From the NCBI GenBank assembly GCA_009469685.1, contig SSTA01000058.1, forward strand, positions 1-18,468: a stretch of 18,468 nt of DNA. Direction: 5' to 3'. Positions 1-9,091 of this stretch are shown piece by piece. A program made the translations under genes and the position numbers. Origin of the DNA: Azonexaceae bacterium. GTDB taxonomy: Bacteria > Pseudomonadota > Gammaproteobacteria > Burkholderiales > Rhodocyclaceae. The number at the start of each line of letters is the position of its first letter. Positions within the stretch are counted from its first letter, which is position 1. A model generated the notes under the pieces. The model did no database searches, was not told the DNA's origin, and saw only the letters and a list, made by a program, of their open reading frames with translations.

Positions 1-138
1 AAGGTTGCGGCAACCCGCAATCTGATCGAGATGCGCCGGTTGGCGGAAAAATACCGTACCGTCCTCGTCGAGGCGGGTCGCAAGCGCCGGGCCCTGGCCT
101 TCTGGGAACAGATCGAGCCCCTGCTGCCCCGGGACTGA
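1..138 (+). CDS. C-terminal end of an unrecognised protein (partial)
   Basis: The frame starting at base 1 is open for 45 codons and ends at TGA 136-138. The visible tail is probably helical and rich in Arg and Glu, ending in EPLLPRD. The start lies outside the window, and the tail matches no family I can name. It is followed after about 50 bases by a strong bidirectional hairpin terminator, which supports a real gene end. It converges with norB on the other strand. Its proximity to the nitric oxide reductase genes is not enough to assign a role in denitrification. Confidence 0.6.
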   Translation, partial: KVAATRNLIEMRRLAEKYRTVLVEAGRKRRALAFWEQIEPLLPRD

Positions 139-191
139 CCATCTTCTCTTGTCCGCGTGAGTGGCGAAGAGTTTTCTGAAGCAGGAATAAA

Positions 192-221
192 AAAACGGCG
201 CGAATCGCTTCGCGCCGTTTT
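192..221. terminator. Bidirectional Rho-independent terminator
   Basis: A perfect 13-bp stem (192-204 with 209-221, core CGGCGCGAA) has a 4-base loop TCGC. The stem begins with an A-run and ends with a T-run, so it can act in both directions. It lies between the convergent end of the partial gene (138) and the stop of norB (242) and probably terminates both. Confidence 0.85.
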
Positions 222-241
222 CGCTTGATGCTGGCCCGCGA

Positions 242-1633
<1,392 letters not shown>

Positions 1634-2062
1634 TCAGCCCTGGACGTTGGGCGGCCAGTTGGCATCGTTGATCGAATTGACGTGCTTCAGGAAGGCCACG
1701 ATGGCATCCAGCTGGGCGTCGGTGAAGTTGAACTGCGGCATGCTGCGCCGGCCTTCGATCCCCTCCTTGGGACGACTCTTGATGAAGGCCTTGGTGCCTT
1801 CCTCGCCGTAGCGTGCGACGACATTGCCCAATTCCGGCGCGAAGTAGGCGCCTTCGCCCATCAGGGTGTGGCAGCCGATGCAGTTGTGGGTCTCCCACAG
1901 CTTCTTGCCCTCGGCGATTTGCGGGGTGATGTTCTGCCGCATGTCGCGCTTGGGAAGCTGGGAGTGCGTGTCGAAGGAAAGCGCAAGGAACAGGAGGAAA
2001 AAGAAGACGGTCCCCCCGTAGAAAATATTGCGCGCCATCGATTTAGTGAAAGCGCCACTCAT
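1634..2062 (-). CDS. norC: Nitric oxide reductase subunit C (membrane c-type cytochrome)
   Basis: This 142-residue protein is the electron-entry subunit of cNOR. It passes electrons from periplasmic cytochrome c or a cupredoxin to NorB. One N-terminal membrane anchor (about residues 12-30) is followed by a periplasmic cytochrome c domain with a single heme motif C61-I-G-C64-H65. The likely axial Met is Met108 in RRSMPQF. The ATG at 2062 is preceded by a GGGGGA ribosome site. It is the first gene of norCB. No norQ, norD or norE is visible next to the pair inside the window. Confidence 0.95.
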   Translation of the reverse strand: MSGAFTKSMARNIFYGGTVFFFLLFLALSFDTHSQLPKRDMRQNITPQIAEGKKLWETHNCIGCHTLMGEGAYFAPELGNVVARYGEEGTKAFIKSRPKEGIEGRRSMPQFNFTDAQLDAIVAFLKHVNSINDANWPPNVQG

Positions 2063-2098
2063 TATGTATCCCCCTTTCGGAAATTGTTTGGCGCTGCG

Positions 2099-2141
2099 AT
2101 GGTAGTTCCCGCGCCGACCGGGGGGCTTTGATGTCTGCTAA
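2099..2141 (-). promoter_or_regulatory. Candidate FNR/NNR-type promoter of norCB
   Basis: Reading the minus strand, TTAGC-AGAC-ATCAA (2141-2128) resembles the FNR/Dnr/NnrR palindrome TTGAT-N4-ATCAA. Its downstream half is perfect and its upstream half is poor. A -10-like TACCAT lies at 2104-2099, which would put the start near 2092. The box centre would then be about 42 bases upstream, the spacing expected of a class II FNR-type activator. One half-site is degenerate, so this is only a candidate. Confidence 0.4.
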
Positions 2142-2222
2142 AGATTGCGGCGAGGAAATGCCCGGATGGCTTTGTTTACTGCAATAAAAGCTCCGGCGGA
2201 TCAGGAGGTTGTGACCCCTCGA

Positions 2223-2372
2223 TCAGTCTTCGCCCCGCTTGAGGGCCATGCGTGCCCGGCGGCGCAGTGCTTTGTTACTTGGCCCATGCGGACCGGCCTT
2301 GCGGCCCGCGGCGGCCAGCGCCAGCAAATTGCGGGGTTTGGCCGGGCGCGGAGAGTGTTTGCGGCGCTTCAC
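2223..2372 (-). CDS. Small basic hypothetical protein, translationally coupled
   Basis: A 49-residue frame starts at GTG 2372-2370, which overlaps the TGA stop of the outer membrane efflux lipoprotein gene (2371-2369) as GTGA, a classic coupling arrangement. It ends at TGA 2225-2223. Sixteen of 49 residues are Lys or Arg and there is no membrane segment. The central sequence RKAGPHGPSNKALRRR reminds me of small basic conserved hypothetical proteins of betaproteobacteria, but I cannot name a family. The charge suggests binding to nucleic acid or ribosomes (inference). There is no strong ribosome site, so translation would rely on the upstream gene. The frame stays open upstream, so the start rests on the overlap and on where the sequence becomes protein-like. 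Confidence 0.5.
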   Translation of the reverse strand: MKRRKHSPRPAKPRNLLALAAAGRKAGPHGPSNKALRRRARMALKRGED

Positions 2373-3898
2373 GAGGGATCCGGACGGCGGCCCAGGTCGT
2401 AGCGGATCGACAGCTCGCCGTCCGGCCCCTGATCTGGGGACCAGCCGCCGCCGAGGGCCTTGAAAAGGTCGGCGAGGGCGCTGCGTCGCCCCCGCTCGGC
2501 GTCGATGCGGGCGAGCTCGGCGGCCAGCAGATTGCGTTCGACGTCGAGGACTTCGAGCCGGCTGGCAATACCGGCGTCGAAGCGCTTCTGGACTGCGACC
2601 AGGGCGTGCTCCAGGGCCGCGGCCCGGGTGGTCTCGGCGGCCAGGGCCTCCCGGGAGGCAGTTTGGGAGGCGAGCGCATCCCGCACATCCTTGAACGCCG
2701 AGGCGACGGCTTGGCGATAGCGCGCGAGCGCCTGATCGCGGCGGGCTTCGGCGGCATCGACCCCAAACCCGACCCGGCCGGCGTTCCAGATCGGCTGAGT
2801 GAGCGCGGCGGCAAAGGAGAAGATGCCGGCCGGGCCGCTGAACAGCCGCGAGAAGGCGACACTCTCGCTGCCCGCGTAGGCGGTCAGGGAAACGCTCGGG
2901 AAGTATCCCGCCCGGGCGACCCCGATCCGGGCATTCGCCGCGACCAGGGCCTCTTCGGCCTCGCGCAGGTCGGGGCGGCGGAGCAGCAGGTCCGAGGGCA
3001 GGCCGGAGGGGATGACCATTTCCGGCAGGCGGGCCGGGGCGCCCCGTTCCAGAATGCCCGCCGTCACTTCCCGCGGGGATCGCCCGAGAAGCAGGGCCAG
3101 GGTGGTCTCGGCGCGCTCCCGTTCGCCCACCAGGGAGGCCAATTGGGCTCGGGCGTAAGCTTCTTCTGCTTCGCTCTGGCGGAGGTCGTACTCGGATTGA
3201 AGACCCGCATCCATTCGGCGGCGTTGGAGCTCCAGCGTTTCGCCGCGGGTGGCGGCAGTACGGCGGGCCACCGCCTCCTGGGCGGTCGCCGCGAGGAGGG
3301 CAAAATACTGCCGGGCGACGTCTGCCGTGAGGGAGAGGCGGACGGCGCTTTGCGCCGCCTCGCTGGCCAGCAGATCGGCCCGGGCGGCCTCGTCGGCACG
3401 CCGGTAACGGCCCCAGAGATCCACTTCGTAGCTCGCTTCCAGGGTGGCCCGATGGGTGGTCTGGGTCAGGGGCTGCCCCGAAGGCAACGGGAAGCTGCCC
3501 AACTGGGAACTCTTGTTGCGATCCCGAGAGGCTTGAGCCCAGACCGACGGCAGCCGGGCAGCGGCGGCCACGCCGGCGTTGGCCCGGGCTTCGGCTACCC
3601 GGGCGGCGGCCATGGCGAGGTCGGCGTTGCTGGCCAGCGCCTCGTCCATCAGGCGGTCGAGGATGGGGTCCTGGTAAAGGGTCCACCAGCGCTCTCCCAG
3701 GGAGGCGGCCGCGGTGGCCTCGCCGGCCGGCTTGGTCCAGGCGGTCGGGAGGTCAAGGGAAGGACGCAGGTAATCCGGGCCGACACTGCAGCCGCCGAGC
3801 AGCAGTCCGGAGAAGGCCATCGCGAGGGCAGCACGCCTGGCGCTGGTCGTTGGGAGCGGCGGCGTCGCCAGGTCGATGGGCAAGACGTGCTTACTCAT
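2369..3898 (-). CDS. RND efflux outer membrane lipoprotein (OprM/NodT family)
   Basis: This is the outer membrane channel of a tripartite efflux pump, in the TolC-like NodT/OprM family. It has 509 residues from the chosen start. A lipoprotein signal ends in the lipobox LGGC with Cys37, followed by the family hallmark SVGPDYLRP. Two OEP repeat domains follow. The C-terminal half carries the typical PSVSLTAYAGSES and IWNAGR stretches. The ATG at 3898 is preferred over one 20 codons upstream (3958) because it has the ribosome site AAGGAGA at proper spacing, gives a normal lipoprotein signal, and overlaps the pump gene stop by only 8 bases (ATGAGTAA). It is the third gene of the acrR-controlled operon and is coupled to a 49-residue gene downstream. 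The exact subfamily symbol (oprM, adeC, ttgC) cannot be settled from sequence alone. Confidence 0.93.
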   Translation of the reverse strand: MSKHVLPIDLATPPLPTTSARRAALAMAFSGLLLGGCSVGPDYLRPSLDLPTAWTKPAGEATAAASLGERWWTLYQDPILDRLMDEALASNADLAMAAARVAEARANAGVAAAARLPSVWAQASRDRNKSSQLGSFPLPSGQPLTQTTHRATLEASYEVDLWGRYRRADEAARADLLASEAAQSAVRLSLTADVARQYFALLAATAQEAVARRTAATRGETLELQRRRMDAGLQSEYDLRQSEAEEAYARAQLASLVGERERAETTLALLLGRSPREVTAGILERGAPARLPEMVIPSGLPSDLLLRRPDLREAEEALVAANARIGVARAGYFPSVSLTAYAGSESVAFSRLFSGPAGIFSFAAALTQPIWNAGRVGFGVDAAEARRDQALARYRQAVASAFKDVRDALASQTASREALAAETTRAAALEHALVAVQKRFDAGIASRLEVLDVERNLLAAELARIDAERGRRSALADLFKALGGGWSPDQGPDGELSIRYDLGRRPDPS

Positions 3899-6800
3899 GG
3901 CGGTCTCCTTCGTGGTCGCGGGCGGCGCGTTCGAGGAGTTTGCGGTGGTAGGCCTCATGGGTGGCGCGAACCTCGGCGAAGAGATCGTCGGTGCTGCGGG
4001 ATTCCGACAGCTTGCGGTCGGCGATCAGGCGGTAGAAGAGGGGGACGAAGAATACGGCGAGGAAAGTGGCCGCCAGCATGCCGCCCATGACCCCGGTGCC
4101 CACCGCCTGCCGCGCCCCGGCCCCGGCGCCATGGGAGATGGCGAGGGGCAGCACGCCGAGGATGAAGGCCAGCGAAGTCATCAGGATGGGCCGGAAGCGG
4201 AGACGCGCAGCCTCGATCGCCGCTGCCGCCGCGCTCATGCCCTCCTGGTGCTTGTAGATGGCGAATTCGACGATCAGGATGGCATTCTTGGCGGCGAGGC
4301 CCAGGAGGGTGACCAGACCGATCTGGAAATAAACGTCGTTGCTCATGCCTCGTAACCAGACCGCCGCCAGGGCGCCGAAGGTGCCGAAGGGCAGGGCGAG
4401 CAAGACGGCCAGCGGCAGGGACCAGCGCTCGTATTGGGCGGCGAGGATAAGGAAGACCATGAGGGCGCCCAGGGCCAGGGCGTAGCCGGACGAGCCGCTG
4501 GATTTCTTCTCCTGGAAGGAAGCACCGCCCCAGTCGTAGCTGAATTCCGGGGGTAGCGTCTCCTTCGCCGCCTTTTCCACGGCGGCGATGGCCTGACCGG
4601 AGGAAACCCCCGGAGCGCCGGCGCCGATGATCTTCACCGAAGGGAGGTTGTTGAAACGCTCCAGGGTTTCCGGTCCGGTGGTCTGGCGGATCTGGGCGAG
4701 AGCCGAGAGGGGCACCATCTCACCCCGTTCGGAGCGGATGTAGATGCCGCCCATGTCCTCGGGCCGGGAGCGGAAGGCCGGCTCCGCCGACATCAGCACC
4801 TGCCAGGTGCGGCCGTACTTGTTGAAGTCATTGACGTAGTAGGTGCCCAGGGTCGCCGCCAGGGTGTCGAAGACGCCGTCGATGGGGACACCCAGGGTCT
4901 TGGCCTTCTCCCGGTCGAGATCCACGCTGAGCTGCGGCACATTGGCCCGCCACAGGGAAGAAACCATGACGAAGTGGGGATCCTGTTGCAGTTTCCCGAT
5001 CAATTGCTGGCTCATGGCGGCGAGTTGGGCTGAGCCTCCCTCGCCGCGATTCTGCAGGTAGAACTCGAAGCCGCCGGAGTTGCCGAGGCCGAAGATAGCC
5101 GGCGGACCGAAGGCCAGGACCAGGGCCTCCTTGATGTGGGCGGTCTTCATGAATACCTCGCCGACCAGCGCATTGGCGGGCACATGGCGTTCGTCCCAGT
5201 GCTTGAGTACGACGAAGAAGGTGGCGGCGTTGTTTTTGAAGCTGCCACCGATGAAGTCGAAACCGGTGAATACCACCGTCCGGTCGACGTTGGGATTCTC
5301 GCGGATGATGGCGTCCACCTGCTTGACGATGCGGTCGGTGCGCTCCAGGGAGGCGCCGTCGGGCAGATACACGGCGGTGATGTAGTAACCCTGATCCTCG
5401 TCGGGTACCAGGCTACCCGGGGTAAGTTTCCAGAGGCCGGCGGCGAGGACGACCATGCCGGTGAACAGAATCAGCCCGAGGCCGCCGCGGCGGATGAGCC
5501 AAGCCACGCCGCCGGTGTAGCGCCCGGTAAAGCGGGTGAATCCGCGATTGAAGGCGGCGAAGAACCGGTTTTCGACCTTGTGCTCACGTTTGAGGATGAG
5601 GACGCACAGGGAGGGGGTCAGCGTCAGGGCGACGATGGCCGAGATGACCACGGCAATGGAAAGCGTAACCGCGAATTGTCGGTACAGTTCCCCGGTCAGA
5701 CCGCCGAGGAAAGCGATGGGTACGAACACCGCGCACAGGACCAGGGCGATGGCGATCACCGGCGAGGTCACTTCGCTCATGGCCTGGATGGCCGCCGCGT
5801 GGGCGGGAATGCCCTCCTCGTGCATGATCCGCTCGACGTTCTCCAGCACCACGATGGCGTCGTCCACCACGATCCCGATGGCCAGCACCATGCCGAAGAG
5901 GGTAAGCGTATTGATCGAATAGCCGAGCAGGAGCAGCCCGGCGAAGGTGCCGATCAGGGAGACCGGTACGGCCAGGGTCGGAATCAGTGTCGCCCGCCAG
6001 TTCTGGAGAAAGACATAGACCACCAGGAAGACCAGTACCATGGCCTCGGCCAGGGTCTTCAACACCTCGCGGATGGAGACATGGACGAAGTCCGTGGTGT
6101 CGTAGGGCACATCCACGGTGAGGCCGTCGGGAAACCGGGTGGACAGCTCGGCCAGCGTCTTCTTCACGTCCGCCGCCACGTCCAGGGCATTGGCGCCGGG
6201 CTTCAGAAAGATGCCTACCAGGGTGGCCGGCTTGCCGCTCTGGCGGCCGATGAAGTCGTAGTCCTTGGAACCCAGTTCGACCCGGGCCAAGTCCTTCAGC
6301 TTGAGGAGCGATCCGTCTGGATTGGCGCGCACGACGATATTCTCGAACTGGGCCACGTCGGCGAGCCGCCCCTGGGTGTTGATGGTCAGCGCCAGCTCCT
6401 GACCGGTGGCCATCGGCGGCTGGCCGATGCGGCCGACCGCGTACTGGGCGTTCTGTTCGTTGATGGCGCGCACCAGGTCGCCGGTGGTGAGGCGCAGTTG
6501 GGCCAGGCGGTCGGGCTTGACCCAGATGCGCATGGCGTAGTCCTTGGCCCCGAAGATCTGGACATTGGTGGTGCCAGGGATGCGCTTCAGCACGTCGAGG
6601 ACGTTGAGGGTGACGTAGTTGCTGGTGTACAGATCGTCGTAGCGGCCGTCGGGAGAAGTGAAGGCCAGCACCTGGAGGAAGGAACTGGAATTCTTCTCTA
6701 CCTGGATGCCCTGGCGACGGACCTCCTGGGGCAGCCTGGCCTCGGCCTGCTTGACCCGGTTATTGACGTTGATGACCGCCTGATCGATGTCGGTGCCGAT

Positions 6801-7088
6801 GTCGAAGGTGATGTTGATCTCCACCCGGCCGTTGGAGGCGGAGGTGGAATTCATGTAGGTCATGCCCTCGACGCCGTTGATCTGGGTCTCCAGGGGAGCG
6901 GCGACGGTTTTTTCCAGCACCTCGGCGGAGGCGCCGGGATAGGTGGCGGCAACCAGCACCTGAGGCGGCGCGATTTCCGGGTACTGGGCGATGGGCAGGC
7001 TGCGCATGGCCGCCAGGCCGGCGATCACGATGAAGATCGAGATCACCATGGCGAAGATGGGCCGGTCGATGAAGAAGCGGGAGAACAT
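3891..7088 (-). CDS. acrB: RND multidrug efflux inner membrane transporter (HAE-1, AcrB/MexB type)
   Basis: This is the proton-driven inner membrane pump of a tripartite multidrug exporter. At 1065 residues it has the usual HAE-1 length. It begins with the typical MFSRFFIDRPIFAMV first helix. It has the proton-relay acidic pair Asp409-Asp410 in GIVVDDAIVVLENVER (helix 4) and the partner Lys934 in GLAAKNAILIVEFA (helix 10). Two large periplasmic porter regions follow helices 1 and 7. An alkaline-type metal exporter (CzcA/CusA, HME class) is less likely because the protein shows HAE-1 features throughout. The ATG at 7088 lies 6 bases after the stop of acrA, with a G-rich ribosome site inside the acrA end. 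Substrates are probably drugs, dyes, solvents or bile-like amphiphiles (family knowledge). Confidence 0.95.
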   Translation of the reverse strand: MFSRFFIDRPIFAMVISIFIVIAGLAAMRSLPIAQYPEIAPPQVLVAATYPGASAEVLEKTVAAPLETQINGVEGMTYMNSTSASNGRVEINITFDIGTDIDQAVINVNNRVKQAEARLPQEVRRQGIQVEKNSSSFLQVLAFTSPDGRYDDLYTSNYVTLNVLDVLKRIPGTTNVQIFGAKDYAMRIWVKPDRLAQLRLTTGDLVRAINEQNAQYAVGRIGQPPMATGQELALTINTQGRLADVAQFENIVVRANPDGSLLKLKDLARVELGSKDYDFIGRQSGKPATLVGIFLKPGANALDVAADVKKTLAELSTRFPDGLTVDVPYDTTDFVHVSIREVLKTLAEAMVLVFLVVYVFLQNWRATLIPTLAVPVSLIGTFAGLLLLGYSINTLTLFGMVLAIGIVVDDAIVVLENVERIMHEEGIPAHAAAIQAMSEVTSPVIAIALVLCAVFVPIAFLGGLTGELYRQFAVTLSIAVVISAIVALTLTPSLCVLILKREHKVENRFFAAFNRGFTRFTGRYTGGVAWLIRRGGLGLILFTGMVVLAAGLWKLTPGSLVPDEDQGYYITAVYLPDGASLERTDRIVKQVDAIIRENPNVDRTVVFTGFDFIGGSFKNNAATFFVVLKHWDERHVPANALVGEVFMKTAHIKEALVLAFGPPAIFGLGNSGGFEFYLQNRGEGGSAQLAAMSQQLIGKLQQDPHFVMVSSLWRANVPQLSVDLDREKAKTLGVPIDGVFDTLAATLGTYYVNDFNKYGRTWQVLMSAEPAFRSRPEDMGGIYIRSERGEMVPLSALAQIRQTTGPETLERFNNLPSVKIIGAGAPGVSSGQAIAAVEKAAKETLPPEFSYDWGGASFQEKKSSGSSGYALALGALMVFLILAAQYERWSLPLAVLLALPFGTFGALAAVWLRGMSNDVYFQIGLVTLLGLAAKNAILIVEFAIYKHQEGMSAAAAAIEAARLRFRPILMTSLAFILGVLPLAISHGAGAGARQAVGTGVMGGMLAATFLAVFFVPLFYRLIADRKLSESRSTDDLFAEVRATHEAYHRKLLERAARDHEGDRHE

Positions 7089-7094
7089 GGCCGA

Positions 7095-8291
7095 TCAACC
7101 CCCCTGCTTCTGGGCGGCCGGGGCAGACTCTGGCGTGGCTTCCTTGGCGGGGGAGCCCACCTGGACCGGGGCACCGGGGCCGAGCTTGAGGACGCCGTCG
7201 ACGATCACTTGATCGCCGGCCGTCAGGCCGCCGATCACCACCACATCGCCGCCGGTCCATTCGGCGGTTTGCACAGGCTTCATCGCCGCCTTGCCGTCGC
7301 TTCCGGCCACGTAGACGAATTTTCCCTGGGGCCCTTCGAGGACAGCCCGCTGGGGAACTCGGAAGGACCCGGTGCGTACCGCCCCGCTCAGTCGCACCCG
7401 GACGAACTGTCCGGGCTTGAGCAGGCCCTCGGGATTGGGCAATTCGGCCCGCATCTCGCTGGTGCCCGTCTCGCGGGAAATCCGCACATCGGAAAAATCG
7501 GTCGTTCCCGTGCGGCCGTATTCACTTCCGTCGGCAAGTTTCAAGCTCACCTGGAAGCGGCCGTCCGTCGGCCAGGAAATGCGGCCCGCATCGGCCTCCT
7601 GACGCAGTCGGAGCCGTTCGTTGTCGGCGACGCCGAAGAGCACCTGGACCGGGTCGGTCTGGGACACCGTGGTGAGGAGCACATCCGGCCCGGATACGAG
7701 AGAGCCTTCGGACTTGAGCGCCCGGCTCGCAATGCCGCTGATCGGCGATTCGACCCGCGTCCAGGCGAGGTTGAGGCGGGCTTCCCGCAGGCGGGCCTGC
7801 GCCGCTTTCAGATCCGCGGCGGCAATGGCGGCGCCCGAAGTGGCATCGTCGAACTCCTTCTGGCTGATCGCTTTGCTCGCCAGCAGGGGTTGCAGGCGGC
7901 CGGCATCCCGAGCCGCCTGGGCGCTGCGGGCCTCGCTGGCCGCGACGTCGGCCTCTGAGCGGGCCACGGCGGCCTCGAAGGGGGCGGGGTCGATGGTGAA
8001 CAGGGATTGGCCCGCTTTGACCCGGCCGCCTTCCTGATAATTGCGTTTTTCGAGTATGCCCGATACGCGAGCTCGCACCTCGACTTCCCGGGAGCCCAGG
8101 GTCTGGGCGGCATACTCCAAGGTCACCGGAATCGACTCGGGCTGGACGGCCACCACATTGACCGGAACCGGCCCGCCGAAGCCCGCGTGCCCACCCGGCC
8201 CCCCGTCGCCACGACCGCAGGCAGCGAGGATCAGGGAGGACAGGCAGAAGGAAAGGATTGCAGTACGGGGCAGGGGGCGTTGGGGACGCAT
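7095..8291 (-). CDS. acrA: RND efflux periplasmic adaptor lipoprotein (AcrA/MexA type)
   Basis: This is the membrane fusion protein that joins the inner membrane pump to the outer membrane channel. It has 398 residues. A lipoprotein signal has Cys25 in the box LILAAC. A glycine-rich linker and the beta-barrel strand VPVNVVAVQPESIP follow. The lipoyl half-motifs are at about 73-102 (ARVSGILEKRNYQEGGRVKAGQ) and 180-200 (VESPISGIASRALKSEGSLV), with an alpha-helical hairpin between them. The C-terminal barrel and membrane-proximal domain end in a Pro/Ala tail. The ATG at 8291 has a GGAG ribosome site. It is the first gene of the operon. The promoter and repressor site lie in the 130-base gap before acrR. 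Confidence 0.93.
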   Translation of the reverse strand: MRPQRPLPRTAILSFCLSSLILAACGRGDGGPGGHAGFGGPVPVNVVAVQPESIPVTLEYAAQTLGSREVEVRARVSGILEKRNYQEGGRVKAGQSLFTIDPAPFEAAVARSEADVAASEARSAQAARDAGRLQPLLASKAISQKEFDDATSGAAIAAADLKAAQARLREARLNLAWTRVESPISGIASRALKSEGSLVSGPDVLLTTVSQTDPVQVLFGVADNERLRLRQEADAGRISWPTDGRFQVSLKLADGSEYGRTGTTDFSDVRISRETGTSEMRAELPNPEGLLKPGQFVRVRLSGAVRTGSFRVPQRAVLEGPQGKFVYVAGSDGKAAMKPVQTAEWTGGDVVVIGGLTAGDQVIVDGVLKLGPGAPVQVGSPAKEATPESAPAAQKQGG

Positions 8292-8347
8292 GGGATTCTC
8301 CGGGAATGGCCTTGCACTTCAGCGCAAGCATCGGCAATTGTTTTTGC

Positions 8348-8377
8348 ATCATACATACATGCGTGCATGTATGTAAA
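8348..8377 (-). promoter_or_regulatory. Promoter of the acrAB-outer membrane operon
   Basis: On the minus strand a -35-like TTTACA (8377-8372) and a -10-like TATGAT (8353-8348) are 18 bases apart, each 5 of 6 to the sigma-70 consensus. The start would fall near 8341, giving a leader of about 50 bases to acrA. The AcrR palindrome fills the spacer almost exactly, so repressor binding would block polymerase. Confidence 0.65.
8352..8375. promoter_or_regulatory. AcrR-type operator palindrome
   Basis: Two perfect 11-base arms, TACATACATGC and GCATGTATGTA, are separated by GT. The outer nine bases on each side (TACATACAT and ATGTATGTA) are the same as I recall for the E. coli AcrR operator upstream of acrAB. 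It lies between acrA and acrR and overlaps the pump promoter spacer. A TetR-family dimer pair would bind here and repress acrAB, and probably its own gene. Confidence 0.85.
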
Positions 8378-8385
8378 GAGTGGGC

Positions 8386-8391
8386 TACAAT
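8386..8391 (+). promoter_or_regulatory. Candidate -10 element of acrR
   Basis: TACAAT (5 of 6 to TATAAT) lies 31 bases before the chosen acrR start. No good -35 is visible; the expected position falls inside the operator, consistent with autorepression. The position argues against the longer acrR start at 8380. Confidence 0.45.
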
Positions 8392-8421
8392 GGCGCCAAA
8401 GTTTTCTGGCAAAGGCGAAGC

Positions 8422-9042
8422 ATGGTGAGAAAGACCAAGGAAGAGGCGCTGGAGACCCGCAACGCCATCCTCGATGCCGCGGAGCGCGTCTTCCAGGAGC
8501 GCGGCGTGAGCCGGACCTCGCTGGCCGAGATCGCCGCCGCCGCCGGAGTGACCCGTGGAGCCATTTACTGGCACTTCAAGAACAAGGCCGACCTTTTCGA
8601 TGCCATGATCGAGCGGGTCTTCGATCCGCTCGAGGCCAAGCTGGCCGAGGTGCTGGCGCGGGAAAGCGCGGATCCCCTGGACATGTTGCGCGAACTGGCG
8701 GTCTACTTCCTTGGTCGGGTTGCTGCCGAACCCCAATACCTGCGCGTTCTGGAGATCTCCTGGCACAAATGCGAATACGTGGGTGAAATGGCGACCAGCC
8801 GGGACAATCATCTCGAATGCGGCAACCGCTATCTGGCGATCAACGAGAGCGCCATCCGGAAGGCCATCGAGCTTGGAATCCTCTCGCACCGCATCGATCC
8901 GCGCCGCGCCGCGGTTGGCGTCATGGCGGTGGTGGATGGACTGGTGGTCAATTGGACCCTGGACCACACCCTCTTCCCCCTCGCGGAAACCGGAGCCGCC
9001 GCCATCGACACCTACTTCGCCGGTCTGCGGGCAGTGAACTGA
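8422..9042 (+). CDS. acrR: TetR-family efflux repressor (AcrR/TtgR type)
   Basis: This 206-residue drug-responsive repressor probably releases the acrAB operon when it binds pump substrates. The N-terminus follows the AcrR pattern: RKTKEEALETRNAILDAAE, then the helix-turn-helix at about 32-51 with GVTRGAIYWHFKNKADLF. The ligand domain retains HKCEYVGEM (115-123), which E. coli AcrR also has in nearly the same form. The ATG at 8422 is chosen over 8380 because it fits the AcrR N-terminus, has an AAGG ribosome site, and lies downstream of the candidate -10. It is divergent from the pump genes across a near-canonical AcrR operator. The NYN gene follows after 49 bases and may have its own promoter. 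Confidence 0.94.
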   Translation: MVRKTKEEALETRNAILDAAERVFQERGVSRTSLAEIAAAAGVTRGAIYWHFKNKADLFDAMIERVFDPLEAKLAEVLARESADPLDMLRELAVYFLGRVAAEPQYLRVLEISWHKCEYVGEMATSRDNHLECGNRYLAINESAIRKAIELGILSHRIDPRRAAVGVMAVVDGLVVNWTLDHTLFPLAETGAAAIDTYFAGLRAVN

Positions 9043-9051
9043 CCCTGACGG

Positions 9052-9057
9052 TATACT
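9052..9057 (+). promoter_or_regulatory. Candidate -10 element for the NYN-LOTUS gene
   Basis: TATACT (5 of 6 to TATAAT) lies 35 bases before the NYN gene start, just after the acrR stop. No convincing -35 is seen at the right distance, so this is weak evidence that the gene can be transcribed apart from acrR. Confidence 0.3.
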
Positions 9058-9091
9058 CCGCCGCAGGCATCTCCAACCTTCAAGGAATTTC

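Noticed and set aside
2191..2207. A possible terminator for the 49-residue gene (CTCC...GGAG followed by TTTTATT on the minus strand)
   Set aside because: The stem is only four base pairs with a nine-base loop, too weak to call.
2252..4090. A 612-codon plus-strand open frame opposite the outer membrane lipoprotein gene
   Set aside because: The composition is Gly/Arg-rich with no recognisable domain, and the opposite strand holds a well-supported efflux gene.
5136..7958. A 940-codon open frame on the plus strand opposite acrB and acrA
   Set aside because: It is antisense to two clearly conserved genes. Its product is rich in Gly, Asp, His and Gln in low-complexity order, as expected from the reverse frame of GC-rich DNA.
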